A stretch of 64,000 nucleotides of DNA from Lachnospiraceae bacterium (GCA_017500935.1 JAFVXW010000020.1:1-64000), one strand, 5' to 3'; counted from the first letter of the stretch, positions 1 to 9,679 are shown. Program-made: numbers and translations. The notes: generated by a model not told the origin, from the sequence alone.

Positions 1-279
1 GCTGTCCGGGTCCTGCATGACAAATCCGATTCCAGCCGCCTGCGTGCGGCTGTCTGCCTGTTCAAGAAGAGCACCCTTATACAAAATCTCTCCCTCTTTT
101 TTTCCGTGAGGGGCTAAAACTGTCTTAAACTGGCGAAGCAGGGTGGATTTTCCGCAGCCGGAAGAACCGGCCAGCACTGCAAAATCGCCCTGCCTAAGCT
201 CCATGGAAACATGTTTTAAAACCGGAGCTTCCTGTTCCGGATAGGTAAATGTCAAATTTTGGATCTTAAAGAGTTCCAT
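1..279 (-). CDS. ECF/ABC transporter ATPase, 5' part only
   Basis: This is the N-terminal part (about 93 residues) of an ABC ATPase that runs off the left edge. The translation opens MELFKIQNLTFTYPEQEA, typical of energy-coupling-factor A subunits, and has a Walker A motif GSSGCGKST near residue 40 and a Q-loop region (GFVMQDPDS) at the window edge. The ATG at 277-279 lies inside the end of the EcfT gene, overlapping it by 28 bases, which suggests translational coupling. ECF A subunits hydrolyse ATP on the inner membrane face to drive vitamin uptake through a T subunit and a substrate-specific S subunit; no S subunit is in the window. Cobalamin as substrate is inferred from the riboswitches and lipoproteins of this operon. 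Confidence 0.85.
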   Translation of the reverse strand, partial: MELFKIQNLTFTYPEQEAPVLKHVSMELRQGDFAVLAGSSGCGKSTLLRQFKTVLAPHGKKEGEILYKGALLEQADSRTQAAGIGFVMQDPDS

Positions 280-1136
280 TTGCGATCCTCCATCAAATCA
301 ATGATCAGCGGCAATAAACACATACCGCTATAGCAAAAATAGGCTGCCGCCTGTATCACCCCCCAAAGTGTGCCGGTAAGTCCGGGATAATACTGCCATG
401 CCGTGTGACCGGTCAGACAGGGAATCGCCGCTCCCAGACACAAAACCACCAGCACGGTCAGAAAGCATCCGTCTCTTTTTTCAAACCGATAGATGGAAAA
501 AGCGGTTCTTCCCTGTACGCCGTATCCTCTGCTTTTCATGGAATCTGCCGAAATAATGGACTGCTCCATGGCCCAGCTGACCGTGGCTGAGAACGCGTCA
601 AAAGCCTGACGCAGTTTTTCCTTTGTATTTTCCGGCTTGTGCATCGCCCTCTGCGTGCGCAGTACACTTTGCAGAAAATGCTTAAACCGCGGTACAAACC
701 GGAGTGTCATGGAAATCAGCAAAGACAATGCCGGCAAAAGCCGCCCGAACAGATAAATGATCTTATCCGACGTAAACACCGTATTACAGCAGTTAAACCA
801 CACGATGGACGCCCCCATCATCACCGCAAAGGCAATGCCAAAACAGATGGCCTCCAGCGTGATCGGATTGTCATTGGGCAGATACCACAAAACAGTCACG
901 CCCTCATGATTAAAAGCAGGGTTTAAGACTGCCGTCAGTAACAGGATGGGCAAAAGATACCCTACCTGCCGCAGCATTCCCTTTTTTCCCTGCAGATAAA
1001 GCAGATAGGCACACCCGCTGACCATCGAGATCAGCAGGTATACCGGCTGCTGGATAAACATTGTCATCCCCAACGCTGCCGCAAAAAAAGCCAGATTGAC
1101 CGCCGGGTGAAAGCCCGAAAAAGCATCCTTATTCAT
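252..1136 (-). CDS. ecfT: ECF transporter transmembrane T subunit
   Basis: Integral membrane protein of about 294 residues with several hydrophobic segments, matching EcfT/CbiQ family proteins. The motif SMKSRGYG in the C-terminal half corresponds to the conserved Ala/Ser-Arg-Gly coupling motif that contacts the ATPases. EcfT links ATP hydrolysis to the S subunit. I chose ATG 1136 because GGAGAG lies 5 bases upstream; a longer reading would need a TTG codon at 1154. The start overlaps the stop of the DUF4430 lipoprotein by 8 bases (ATGAATAA), and the end overlaps the ATPase gene, so the three are coupled. The vitamin specificity cannot be read from T itself; corrinoid is inferred from context. 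Confidence 0.88.
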   Translation of the reverse strand: MNKDAFSGFHPAVNLAFFAAALGMTMFIQQPVYLLISMVSGCAYLLYLQGKKGMLRQVGYLLPILLLTAVLNPAFNHEGVTVLWYLPNDNPITLEAICFGIAFAVMMGASIVWFNCCNTVFTSDKIIYLFGRLLPALSLLISMTLRFVPRFKHFLQSVLRTQRAMHKPENTKEKLRQAFDAFSATVSWAMEQSIISADSMKSRGYGVQGRTAFSIYRFEKRDGCFLTVLVVLCLGAAIPCLTGHTAWQYYPGLTGTLWGVIQAAAYFCYSGMCLLPLIIDLMEDRKWNSLRSKI

Positions 1137-1644
1137 AAAGTCTCTCCGCTCCAAGATCCTCGCCCAGATTACAGGTATAACGAAACTGGATCACATCGCC
1201 GTCTGCCAGTGTATAGGCAGAGCTGCCCAGCCCGGGATAGGTGCCGTTTACACTGTACATCCATCCCGACTGCGATCCTGCATCGTACTCATAGAGGTTG
1301 CCGATGCCTTCTATGTATACAGAGTCATAGGCAGATGCATCCACATATTCAAAATGAAGCTTTTCTTCCCGCAAAAGTCTGCGGAACACATCAAAAACAG
1401 ATTCCCCTCCGGTAAATTCTGCTTCTGTTTCCGCCAGCAAAACACCGTCTGCCGGAACAAGTGCCGCTTTTTCCGGTGTCATCTCGTCCAGATGATCAAG
1501 AAGCGTATCGCACCTGATTTCCAATGTACAGCTGAGTTTCCCGTCTTTGTTTGTATCTTCCACATCCACCGCCTTTGTTTTTGCACAGCCGCAATACAAA
1601 GACAGCATCAGCAGCAGGATACATACCCCTGCCATGCGTTTCAT
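1129..1644 (-). CDS. DUF4430 (transcobalamin-like C-terminal) lipoprotein
   Basis: 171 residues. A hydrophobic signal ends in YCGC, so Cys20 is the probable lipidation site (weak lipobox, Tyr at -3). The mature part is one DUF4430 domain with the family signature SGWMYSVNGTYPGLGSSAY followed by LADGDVIQFRYTCNLGEDLGA. DUF4430 corresponds in fold to the small beta domain that closes over B12 in animal transcobalamin and intrinsic factor. The gene directly precedes ecfT and directly follows an alpha/alpha-barrel lipoprotein, so the two eukaryotic domains appear as adjacent separate genes. Start ATG 1644 has GGAGG 5 bases upstream; the longer frame begins with TTG. Predicted role: extracellular corrinoid capture for the ECF importer. 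Confidence 0.85.
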   Translation of the reverse strand: MKRMAGVCILLLMLSLYCGCAKTKAVDVEDTNKDGKLSCTLEIRCDTLLDHLDEMTPEKAALVPADGVLLAETEAEFTGGESVFDVFRRLLREEKLHFEYVDASAYDSVYIEGIGNLYEYDAGSQSGWMYSVNGTYPGLGSSAYTLADGDVIQFRYTCNLGEDLGAERLYE

Positions 1645-1656
1645 AAAAACCTCCAA

Positions 1657-2679
1657 TTACTTCATTCTGTACAAAGAAGCTTCACCCTGATTGGCGCGCT
1701 CTGCGGAAACCAGCGCATAAAATGCCTGCTCTGTCGCCAGAAGATTGCTTTCCTCGCCTTTTAAATGACTGTAACTGCCGTCTTCCAGACGAAACTGTGC
1801 CAGCGCATCCAACAGGGTATTGCCTTTTTTCACAAACCCGGAATCCTCAAGGGAAATGCCAAGTTCTGTTAATGCCACGATCACCTGGGAAACGGACTCG
1901 CTGCTCTCTGTCATGTCAGCACCGTAGCCGCCGTTTTCGTTCTGACTCTCAGACAGCACTTTAAGTCCCTTTTCCACCGCTTCTTCCACATCCTTACGAT
2001 CCTGATATTTGGCCAGTGCCTGCAGTACCATGGCAGTCAGGTCAACCTCAGCGGCAGCGCCGCCAATGCTCCAGCCGCCGTCAGGAAGCTGCGCGTTGAT
2101 GATATGATCCACATAAAGCTCTCTGGTTGCCTGTGTGCTTCCCACAGTATTTTCCGGGATTTCATAATTTCCCGCATCCAGCGCAAGAAGGGCAAACGCC
2201 GGACCGTTGACCCCCTGAAAAACAGTCTGTTCAAAATCCGCAAGAGGCGCAAGCATATCAAAGCCGCCCACATCGGAAGGATCTTTGTCAATGGCAGTCA
2301 CCGTCAGGATCACGCGGGAATACTCGGTGTATTTTTTGGCATGCAGAACACCGCCCTGCTGCGCGGTATAGGCAGACAGGTTTTCAAAATAGGTTTCAAA
2401 ATACTCGTCCCTGATGTCCATGCCGGATCTTGCAAGCCCCAGAATTGTCCACTCACCGCCCACAGATCCAATGGTGGGATTTTCCACATTTTTGTATAAA
2501 TAGTTTCCGGTCTGTTCCAGACTGTCTTTTATTGTCTGCTCATTCTGTATGCTTTCTGTCCTTTTGTCCGCTTTGCTGCCTGCTTCACCGGCCGTTTTAT
2601 CAGCAGATGCCTTATCACCGCAGGCTGCCAGCAGTACACACATATTTATCAGTAAAATCCAAGTCAGTATTTTTTTCAT
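1657..2679 (-). CDS. Alpha/alpha-barrel lipoprotein, intrinsic-factor-like
   Basis: 340 residues. A signal peptide ends in LLAAC (lipid Cys20), followed by a charged linker to about residue 50. The rest contains repeats of the prenyltransferase/squalene-cyclase alpha-alpha toroid type: QLPDGGWSIGG near 200, NENGGYGAD near 250 and LEDGSYSHL near 300, with intervening helices such as DLTAMVLQALAKY. The same toroid fold forms the large domain of animal intrinsic factor and transcobalamin. No DxDD cyclase acid motif is visible, so an enzymatic terpene role is unlikely. It sits 12 bases upstream of the DUF4430 lipoprotein within a cobalamin-riboswitch operon. Cobalamin binding is an inference from fold pairing and context. 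Confidence 0.75.
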   Translation of the reverse strand: MKKILTWILLINMCVLLAACGDKASADKTAGEAGSKADKRTESIQNEQTIKDSLEQTGNYLYKNVENPTIGSVGGEWTILGLARSGMDIRDEYFETYFENLSAYTAQQGGVLHAKKYTEYSRVILTVTAIDKDPSDVGGFDMLAPLADFEQTVFQGVNGPAFALLALDAGNYEIPENTVGSTQATRELYVDHIINAQLPDGGWSIGGAAAEVDLTAMVLQALAKYQDRKDVEEAVEKGLKVLSESQNENGGYGADMTESSESVSQVIVALTELGISLEDSGFVKKGNTLLDALAQFRLEDGSYSHLKGEESNLLATEQAFYALVSAERANQGEASLYRMK

Positions 2680-2694
2680 CCTTTTCTCCTTTTC

Positions 2695-5600
2695 TTACTC
2701 TGCTGCCTCTGCCGGAAATTCTGTGATTTTTCCGTCAATATACTGCAGGATCAGCACCGCATCGTTACTGTCGATACATCCATCACCGTTTACATCTGAC
2801 ACAGAAAGGCTCAGCTGCTTATCTGTCAGTCCTGCTTCAAAATCAAGGATCAGCTGCGCATCCTTTTTGTCAACCGTGCCGTCATTGTTCACATCACCGG
2901 CCGTACCGGCGGCAATGGTCAGTGCAATGGTCACATGCGGTGTTTCAGTCGCAATACCGCTGTCCATAGCAGTGCCGTTTTCTCTGTTATGATACATGAC
3001 ATGCTCAAAGGAAATGGTAAACACCGCATCCTGCTCAGTCAGCGCATCCTCATGATAAGAAATGTAATCCGTAACATCTCTGGTCATACCGTTTGCGTAA
3101 ACCGCAGTCACAGCCATACCGGACGGATCAAATTTTTCTCCCGGCAGATAACTGGTCTTTTCCGGCATCTGTGTGATCTCCAGACTCTCCACTGCACTGC
3201 CAAAAGCCATCAGATGTGCCGAGTCATTTTTAAAATATACGGTACCGTATTCATCCACGATGGGACTGCAGATCGCATACTGCGCCTGCTCTCCCGTGGG
3301 TGTAAACAGTGCATATGCTGTGGAATAGCTTCCTTCATCACTCTTTTCATCCGTCAGATAATCCGCTGATTCCATACCGGGTCTGTCACGCAGCACGCGA
3401 AGCTTGCCGGGTGTCATATTGTCAAAATAGTAAACATAGACGTAACCGCTCTCTGCTTCATAAGCTGTGGTCAAAAGTCCACTGGTCTGAGGATATCCCT
3501 GTGTCTGTACACTGTAGGCAATTCTGTGGCTTTCCAGATCCACCACTGTGATATTGTGACCGGAATAAGAGCCAAACTGCGCGGAACCGGAAACACCCAC
3601 ATACGCTCTGCCATTGTACACAACAGGGGAACAGGTACTCATAGGAATACCTTCTGTATGATTCTGCAGCTTCACTTCCCATTTATCTGTCAGTTTCAGA
3701 TCATCGGAAACGCTGACTCCATAGAAAGAGCCGCCTTTTGATGTAAAATAATAGCCTTCTGTCTGTTCATCGAAAACTACCGTACTGCGGATATCGCCGT
3801 TTAAGTTATCCCAGCTGTCCAAAAGCTCTCCGGTCTTTGCATCCATCAGTAAAAGTGCGGAAGAAGCAGTATTGCATCTGCTGGTTCCGTCATCTGTTCC
3901 CACTAAAACATAACCGTCATTCACATACGCTCCGGCCCAGTAATAACCGCCCTTTGCGGTACGTTTCCAGGATAAGCATTTGCTTTCTTTTGCCTGGGCA
4001 GGATCTTCGTCCGTAATTGTCAGGCAGACAAAATTGGCATCTCCTGTCTCGCTGTTCCAGAAACCGGTATACAGATAACCGTCTTTGATGTACAAAGGAC
4101 AGTTTGGCTGACCGCCCAGATCATCTGCATACAGCCACAAAGATTCCAGTGTATCCGCATTAAAGGCCTGTACACAGCCATTGGAAAGGGCGATAAATAC
4201 TATGCCCTCTGCATAGGCAGGAGGTGTGATGGAAAAGCTGGATTTATGATCCATCGTCGCCTGTGCCAGAATTTTACCTGTCACCGTATCAATCTTAAAA
4301 ATCTGATCACCGGCATAGGTGATGACTGCACCGTCCACAAGAATCGGACTGCCCACCGCATCGGCATCATAGCCTTCACCCAGTTTATTTGCCCAGTACA
4401 GGGTACTTTCTTCTGCCGCTGTCGGAATCTGCGCATCTGTCACTGCGTTATTGGATTCAAAACCTCGGAAATTGGGCCATGCAGAAGGAATATCCTTCTG
4501 AATCGCTGTATTTTCAGGTGCCGCTGCAAGCTCCCAGCCAACAGTCACGATACCGCCCTCACCGGACTCTGTCACAACATGGTTTGTCTCAATCCCTGCA
4601 GCGATGTCACGTACAACCAGCTCATTTGCTTCATTGCGGGTCACATCCAGCTGACCGGCTCTTCCCACATAGCCGTATTCTGTCAAGGTATACATGTAGG
4701 AATACCCTTCGCACAGCTGGAATGTGCCGTCCTCTGCCGGCCACAGACGCTCGCCGGACATCACTTCATACACATGAAACAGGGCATTATCCGGTACAGT
4801 CTCCACTGTCACCTCCACCGGCGGTGATTTCAGCACATTCAGGGTATAAATTCCGGTACCTTCCGGTGCCTTGTCATTTTCAACTGAAACTGTGACAGTC
4901 TGGGTATTCATGGTGCCGTCCAGTTCGATCAGTGCCTGAGAACTCTGTGTCACATCCACACCGTCTGCCAAAATCCGGTAACCGACACTTTCCTCTCCAA
5001 AGCAGCAGTTTTCCTCATAACGGGTAAAGTTAAGTTCCAGTGCAGCTGCCGCCATGGAAACCGTAATATCATAGGTTCTTACGCCGGGTACAAAGTTAAG
5101 TGTTTTGTCTTCCTGCACAAGTGTTGCTGTCACGCCGTCGCATTTTGCAGTGATATCCTTTAAGGAAAGCTCACGTTTAAATTCCACCAGATATTCCTGA
5201 TAATATGTCACACCATTGCTTTCTTTTGTTAAGCGGATCGTCAGCAGATTCTCAACAGGATTTTCATCCATCAAAAAGCGATTAAGCTTTTCGCCGGTTG
5301 TCTTTCCGGCAGTCAGTGTCAGCTTCATTTCTTTCTGATGATAAATATCACTGTTAAAAAGCTGGCTGTAAATGGCCTCTGCTTTCGTATCAGCCTTATT
5401 TTTTACATTCAGCCAAAGATATGCAATGTGCTCTGTATCGGGATATACAGCCTGATATTCATGATCAGCGGCTGTAAATGCACTGTCCAGCGCAATATTT
5501 CCTTTCTGTTTTTTTCCGCTGCCGGTTCCAAATGCCAGCTCCGTCAGCCAGTCCTGCATATCATCAAAATTGACTCTGATGATTCTGTCTGCATAATCTT

Positions 5601-7347
5601 CCAGTTTAAAATCATCTTCGATATGATAATAAACATCCTTTGTCGCGATATAATGATAGTTTTCTCCCGGAACCAGCGTATACACGTAACGGTTCTGCTG
5701 ATCTGTCTCTCTGAGCGTGGTATAAGGCATGATTACACCGTTGCTGTTTACCACTTCCACCGTCACTGTTTTATCTGAAATAAAAGAAAGTGTCTTTCCT
5801 TCACCCGGCTTGATATGCAGTGTGTAGGTATTGGTATAGGTTCCGGCACTGACTGCCACCTCCACCTTCATTTCACCGTCAACTGTATTGACCGGAATGG
5901 AAATCATATCAGAAAGTGCCTGTCCGTTAACCGTTATGGCATAATCATCTTCCAGTCCTTTTGCCGCAATCACAACAGCCGTCGTGGTATCCAGAATTTT
6001 GTAGGTATACTCATTGACATCCCCGGAAAACGCCTCGGTTGCCGCCTGATCTGTTCCCTTCTGATCAGACTCCGTGATCGCGGTCACTTGAATTGCTGTC
6101 AAAGTAGGGATACGTGTAAATTCCACGATGTAATCCTGAGAATAGGTATAGCCGTCATCGGCTTTATTGGTCAGCCGGTAGATCACCGTATTTCCCTGCG
6201 CGCCTTTTTTCAACACTTCATAGGCACCGCTTGTCTTGGAACCGAAAGCCAGCTTCTTTTCCATGGTCTTTCCGGTACTGGTCATGGTATAAACAGCGGT
6301 AAAATCAGGCACTTTACCCAAAACTGCAGTATCATACTCTGCGTTGACATAGACTGCTCCTGTAAACATATCCTTTACCGGTACAGTCAGCTGCCTGCCG
6401 TTCCACGCTCCCAGCGCAAATTCGCCGTCGATAAATCTGTGTTCTTCGTTGGTATCAGCACCATAGCTGCCGGAAAGCCGGAAGGTGTCTGTTTTCAGCC
6501 ACAGTTTGTCCGGCAGCTTTGCTGTAATGGAAGCATCCTTTGTGACTGTAATGGTTCCCTCCACACGCAGTCCGTCCTGCTCCAGACAAAAATCATAAGT
6601 TCCGGTGGGAAGTTCAAGCTTGCCGTCTCCTTCGTCCGTCCAGCTTTTGCTGTAAGGATTTTTCACAGAAAGGGTCACTCCCGGATAATTTGCTGAAGAA
6701 TACACCTTACTGCCATCGGTAAAGCTGACAGTATGCTTTGTTCCGTTTAGCAGTCCTTCGTATTCCTGCATTGCGGTATTCAGTTCACGGGCATATGCTT
6801 TCGCATCTTCGCTGCTGCAGCCTACAAACACCTTCACGGCAGTTTCATATTCTTCTTTCGCCGCACTTTGTACATCCTGCGTTTTTTCCAGATACTCTGC
6901 CATGGCAGTCATCAGCATCAGAAGTCCTTCGTTTGGTTTACTGCCGCTTATGTTTTCACTGAAGCGAAAATGTGTCACACCGGATGCGGGTGCCGCCAGA
7001 TCATAGCTGCCGTTTTGGTCTCCGCGGGTAAAATTGCCGGTTTTTCCGTCAATCTCCGTAATCTGTCCCTGTTCCAGACCAATAAAGCTATGTCCGCTGT
7101 CTGCCAGCACCTGTCCGATATTCTGATCTTTTTCATAGGAAATGTATTGAGGTGCGATCACCAGCTGACCGCCGGCTTCTGCTGCCAGAATGAATCTGCC
7201 GGCAGGCTCTGCGGCTAACGCTTTTACAGGCACAAAGGCCGCTGACAGCACCAGTGCCAGCACTAACATAAGCACTGACGCACGCGCACGCATATACACT
7301 TTCCTATGTGTATGCCCCTCTTTTTGCCATCCCTTTTTACTGTTCAT
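2695..7347 (-). CDS. Giant secreted beta-propeller protein with dockerin
   Basis: About 1550 residues. The N-terminus has a positively charged segment and hydrophobic core ending VKALAA (signal peptide). It is followed by a long run of beta-sandwich/cadherin-like segments with recurring phrases such as YSQDYIVEFTRIPTL and YYQEYLVEFKRELSL. A PQQ/WD-like beta-propeller region (about residues 980-1340) has blades such as GSPILVDGAVITYAGDQ and CPLYIKDGYLYTGF. An Ig-like Big domain (YLPGEKFDPSGMAVTAVY) follows, and a C-terminal type I dockerin has two calcium loops (GDVNNDGTVDKKDAQLIL; SDVNGDGCIDSNDAVLIL). Start ATG 7347 has AAGGAG upstream, preferred over the longer frame. It probably docks onto the cohesins encoded upstream. 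Ligand unknown. Confidence 0.75.
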   Translation of the reverse strand: MNSKKGWQKEGHTHRKVYMRARASVLMLVLALVLSAAFVPVKALAAEPAGRFILAAEAGGQLVIAPQYISYEKDQNIGQVLADSGHSFIGLEQGQITEIDGKTGNFTRGDQNGSYDLAAPASGVTHFRFSENISGSKPNEGLLMLMTAMAEYLEKTQDVQSAAKEEYETAVKVFVGCSSEDAKAYARELNTAMQEYEGLLNGTKHTVSFTDGSKVYSSANYPGVTLSVKNPYSKSWTDEGDGKLELPTGTYDFCLEQDGLRVEGTITVTKDASITAKLPDKLWLKTDTFRLSGSYGADTNEEHRFIDGEFALGAWNGRQLTVPVKDMFTGAVYVNAEYDTAVLGKVPDFTAVYTMTSTGKTMEKKLAFGSKTSGAYEVLKKGAQGNTVIYRLTNKADDGYTYSQDYIVEFTRIPTLTAIQVTAITESDQKGTDQAATEAFSGDVNEYTYKILDTTTAVVIAAKGLEDDYAITVNGQALSDMISIPVNTVDGEMKVEVAVSAGTYTNTYTLHIKPGEGKTLSFISDKTVTVEVVNSNGVIMPYTTLRETDQQNRYVYTLVPGENYHYIATKDVYYHIEDDFKLEDYADRIIRVNFDDMQDWLTELAFGTGSGKKQKGNIALDSAFTAADHEYQAVYPDTEHIAYLWLNVKNKADTKAEAIYSQLFNSDIYHQKEMKLTLTAGKTTGEKLNRFLMDENPVENLLTIRLTKESNGVTYYQEYLVEFKRELSLKDITAKCDGVTATLVQEDKTLNFVPGVRTYDITVSMAAAALELNFTRYEENCCFGEESVGYRILADGVDVTQSSQALIELDGTMNTQTVTVSVENDKAPEGTGIYTLNVLKSPPVEVTVETVPDNALFHVYEVMSGERLWPAEDGTFQLCEGYSYMYTLTEYGYVGRAGQLDVTRNEANELVVRDIAAGIETNHVVTESGEGGIVTVGWELAAAPENTAIQKDIPSAWPNFRGFESNNAVTDAQIPTAAEESTLYWANKLGEGYDADAVGSPILVDGAVITYAGDQIFKIDTVTGKILAQATMDHKSSFSITPPAYAEGIVFIALSNGCVQAFNADTLESLWLYADDLGGQPNCPLYIKDGYLYTGFWNSETGDANFVCLTITDEDPAQAKESKCLSWKRTAKGGYYWAGAYVNDGYVLVGTDDGTSRCNTASSALLLMDAKTGELLDSWDNLNGDIRSTVVFDEQTEGYYFTSKGGSFYGVSVSDDLKLTDKWEVKLQNHTEGIPMSTCSPVVYNGRAYVGVSGSAQFGSYSGHNITVVDLESHRIAYSVQTQGYPQTSGLLTTAYEAESGYVYVYYFDNMTPGKLRVLRDRPGMESADYLTDEKSDEGSYSTAYALFTPTGEQAQYAICSPIVDEYGTVYFKNDSAHLMAFGSAVESLEITQMPEKTSYLPGEKFDPSGMAVTAVYANGMTRDVTDYISYHEDALTEQDAVFTISFEHVMYHNRENGTAMDSGIATETPHVTIALTIAAGTAGDVNNDGTVDKKDAQLILDFEAGLTDKQLSLSVSDVNGDGCIDSNDAVLILQYIDGKITEFPAEAAE

Positions 7348-7364
7348 AAAGGTTTTCTCCTTCC

Positions 7365-9665
7365 TCAGTACAGGCAGATGCCCCATTTGAGCCAGATCCG
7401 CTTATACCATTTCACTTCCGATTTCAGTTTTTCCAAAGTCTGTACATGGAAGTTGAGCATTACTTCCAGTTCTGTCTCTTCCACCGGTTTATTTCCAAAC
7501 AATGCCCTGTCATTTACATCCGTGGCATGTACAAATATTTCTTTAAATTCTGTACCAAATCTTTCTTTCAGAGGCTCACCCAGAACACGCATGGAGCCGT
7601 TTCCTCTGTCAAAGCCAAGTTTTGTCAGTAAAACTGCCGCATCCGCATACATCCAGGCTGCCGCATCGTTTCTGTTTTCATCTGCAAATAATTTATGTTT
7701 GCGATCAAGCAGGATTTTTCTTCTGATCCAGAGAGCCAAAAATACAAGCATCAGAATCAAAAGAAGGATCACCAGCCCTGTCAGCAGGCTTCTGACAAAA
7801 ATCTCTGCCTTTGTACCGTCAAGTTTTTCGTCCTGCTGTGTCTGCTCTTCCTGCTCGTTTTCCTCTTCCTTTTCTTTTTCAGACATACTCTGAGCGGAAG
7901 AACCCGATTTGCCGTCTGAACCGCTGCTGTCCTGATTTTCCATCACTTCGCTCATGCCGGCAGTCATCTCCATGGGAATCCATCCAATGCCGTCCTGATA
8001 GATTTCCACCCAGGCTCTGGCACAGGAAGAATCCACGGTTATAGTTTCTCCGCTCCCATAATCTGCCGCCATATCCGCAGAAATCACATAGCCTTCCGCA
8101 TACCGTGCCGGAATGCCAAAATACCGCAAAGTCATCGCGGCCACCGTGGCAAACCGGAAACTGGTTCCTTCTGCACACGCAAGCGGAAGTTCCATTTCTT
8201 TGGGCGTTCCTTCCTTCGGAAAACACTCGCTTAAAAAAGTAAGTACGCAATCCTGCGCCTGCTGCCGGGTCAGACTGTTTACGGTACCGTATCTGCCAGC
8301 CAGCTCGTTCCAGCGCTTCTGCAAAAGTTCTCTTACCGAGTCCGGAATCTGCAGATAATAGCAATAAATAAACTGCCGGTAACCGCTTTCTGCTCTCCTG
8401 TAAGTCAAAACCTCCGGATTCTCAGAAGTCTGCAAAACATTCAGCACCTGCATGATATCTGCAGCGCTTTCTCCTGTGACCAGATACATATAACTGCGTT
8501 CTCCGTCTGCACAGACGCCGTCGGTATTTAGGTTTTCAGGCTGTGTCCAGGTACCTGCTGCGATGTTAAACGGAATATACCGGTAATAACTGCAGGCTCC
8601 GATATTCTGGACCGTAACGGTATTTTGAGGTAACTTTGCCAAAACCGCTGCTGCTTCATACTGGGCATTCTGATCAAAAACATTCAGATTCACCCCGTAC
8701 AAAAGATCTTTATTTTTGGCCAGAACCTCTTTATCCAATCCTCTCCAGCTTTCCCCGTCAAATTCTGCGCCGGTAAATCCGCGCAGATACATCGTCTGCG
8801 GCACTTCCATGGTAACTGCCAGCGCCTGCTGCGGTTTTCTCTCTTTTTTCTGATAATCGGAAAAATCGCCCTCCGGAAGTGTGGTGTATTTTGTCTCATA
8901 TTTCTTCTCATGCAGCAGCCGGTGTGTATTTTTATGTACTTTTTCAGTCAGATTCTGCATACCGGGCAATGAAACTGCTGTCATCAAAAGTACCGCCGTC
9001 AGTGCAAAAACAAACCAGTTTAGCACAACCGGAGCTGCCATGTGCTCTTTGTGCCATCCGCTATATAAAAGAACCGCTGCAGAAGCTGCCAGAACCGGCC
9101 AAAACTGTCCTGCACTGATCTCTATGCCGAATACGGCAGCAGCAGCCAACGCGGCAAGCGGCAGCAAAACCGCCTGCGCCACCGGTGCCGCCGAAATCAG
9201 CATACAGCAAAAAAGACAGATCAAAGTAGATATCAGCCCTGCAAACAAAAAAACACAAATGCTGCTCTGCTGCGTCCCAAACTGCAGCTGCCATTTGGGC
9301 AGCACCCATCCGGTTCCTTTTACCATGGCTGCATCTGCCTGATTCCAGCAAAGCCGGAAGCCTTCCAGAATCTGCTTGCGGCAGATCAGCGTTACGATCA
9401 GATCCAGCGTCAGGATTCCTGTATAAAACCAGTTTTCATGTCTGCTTTTTAATAAAATGCCATATAAAACACCCAGCCAGATACAGACAGCAGCCACTGC
9501 GATTTTGATACCGCTTTGTGTCAGCCCGGTTATCTGCACTGCTGTCAGCAATATCACCATCGCAGACAACACAGAAACAAGCGTCTGCATCAGCCAGAAA
9601 TATTCTTTTTTTCGTGAAGTGGGGGTTTTTTTAAGCTGCATCCCCATTTTATTTTTCTGGGTCAA
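7365..9665 (-). CDS. Transglutaminase-fold membrane protein, catalytic residues lost
   Basis: 766 residues. The N-terminal third has about six to seven membrane helices. A large external region carries a transglutaminase-like core near residues 500-580, and a further membrane helix (SLLTGLVILLLILMLVFLAL) precedes a cytoplasmic tail. This is the TgpA/YebA layout that accompanies MoxR and DUF58 genes. In the core, the motif normally GxC-x-x-FA reads GTSFRFA, and the normal AHAWVE reads ARAWVE, so the nucleophilic Cys and the His are replaced by Ser and Arg; the third position is Glu (IPMEMT). It therefore looks like a pseudo-enzyme. The likely start is TTG 9665, 8 bases after GGGAGG; the ATG at 9647 lacks a site. 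It follows the DUF58 gene. Confidence 0.78.
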   Translation of the reverse strand: MTQKNKMGMQLKKTPTSRKKEYFWLMQTLVSVLSAMVILLTAVQITGLTQSGIKIAVAAVCIWLGVLYGILLKSRHENWFYTGILTLDLIVTLICRKQILEGFRLCWNQADAAMVKGTGWVLPKWQLQFGTQQSSICVFLFAGLISTLICLFCCMLISAAPVAQAVLLPLAALAAAAVFGIEISAGQFWPVLAASAAVLLYSGWHKEHMAAPVVLNWFVFALTAVLLMTAVSLPGMQNLTEKVHKNTHRLLHEKKYETKYTTLPEGDFSDYQKKERKPQQALAVTMEVPQTMYLRGFTGAEFDGESWRGLDKEVLAKNKDLLYGVNLNVFDQNAQYEAAAVLAKLPQNTVTVQNIGACSYYRYIPFNIAAGTWTQPENLNTDGVCADGERSYMYLVTGESAADIMQVLNVLQTSENPEVLTYRRAESGYRQFIYCYYLQIPDSVRELLQKRWNELAGRYGTVNSLTRQQAQDCVLTFLSECFPKEGTPKEMELPLACAEGTSFRFATVAAMTLRYFGIPARYAEGYVISADMAADYGSGETITVDSSCARAWVEIYQDGIGWIPMEMTAGMSEVMENQDSSGSDGKSGSSAQSMSEKEKEEENEQEEQTQQDEKLDGTKAEIFVRSLLTGLVILLLILMLVFLALWIRRKILLDRKHKLFADENRNDAAAWMYADAAVLLTKLGFDRGNGSMRVLGEPLKERFGTEFKEIFVHATDVNDRALFGNKPVEETELEVMLNFHVQTLEKLKSEVKWYKRIWLKWGICLY

Positions 9666-9679
9666 CGCATCCGCCTCCC

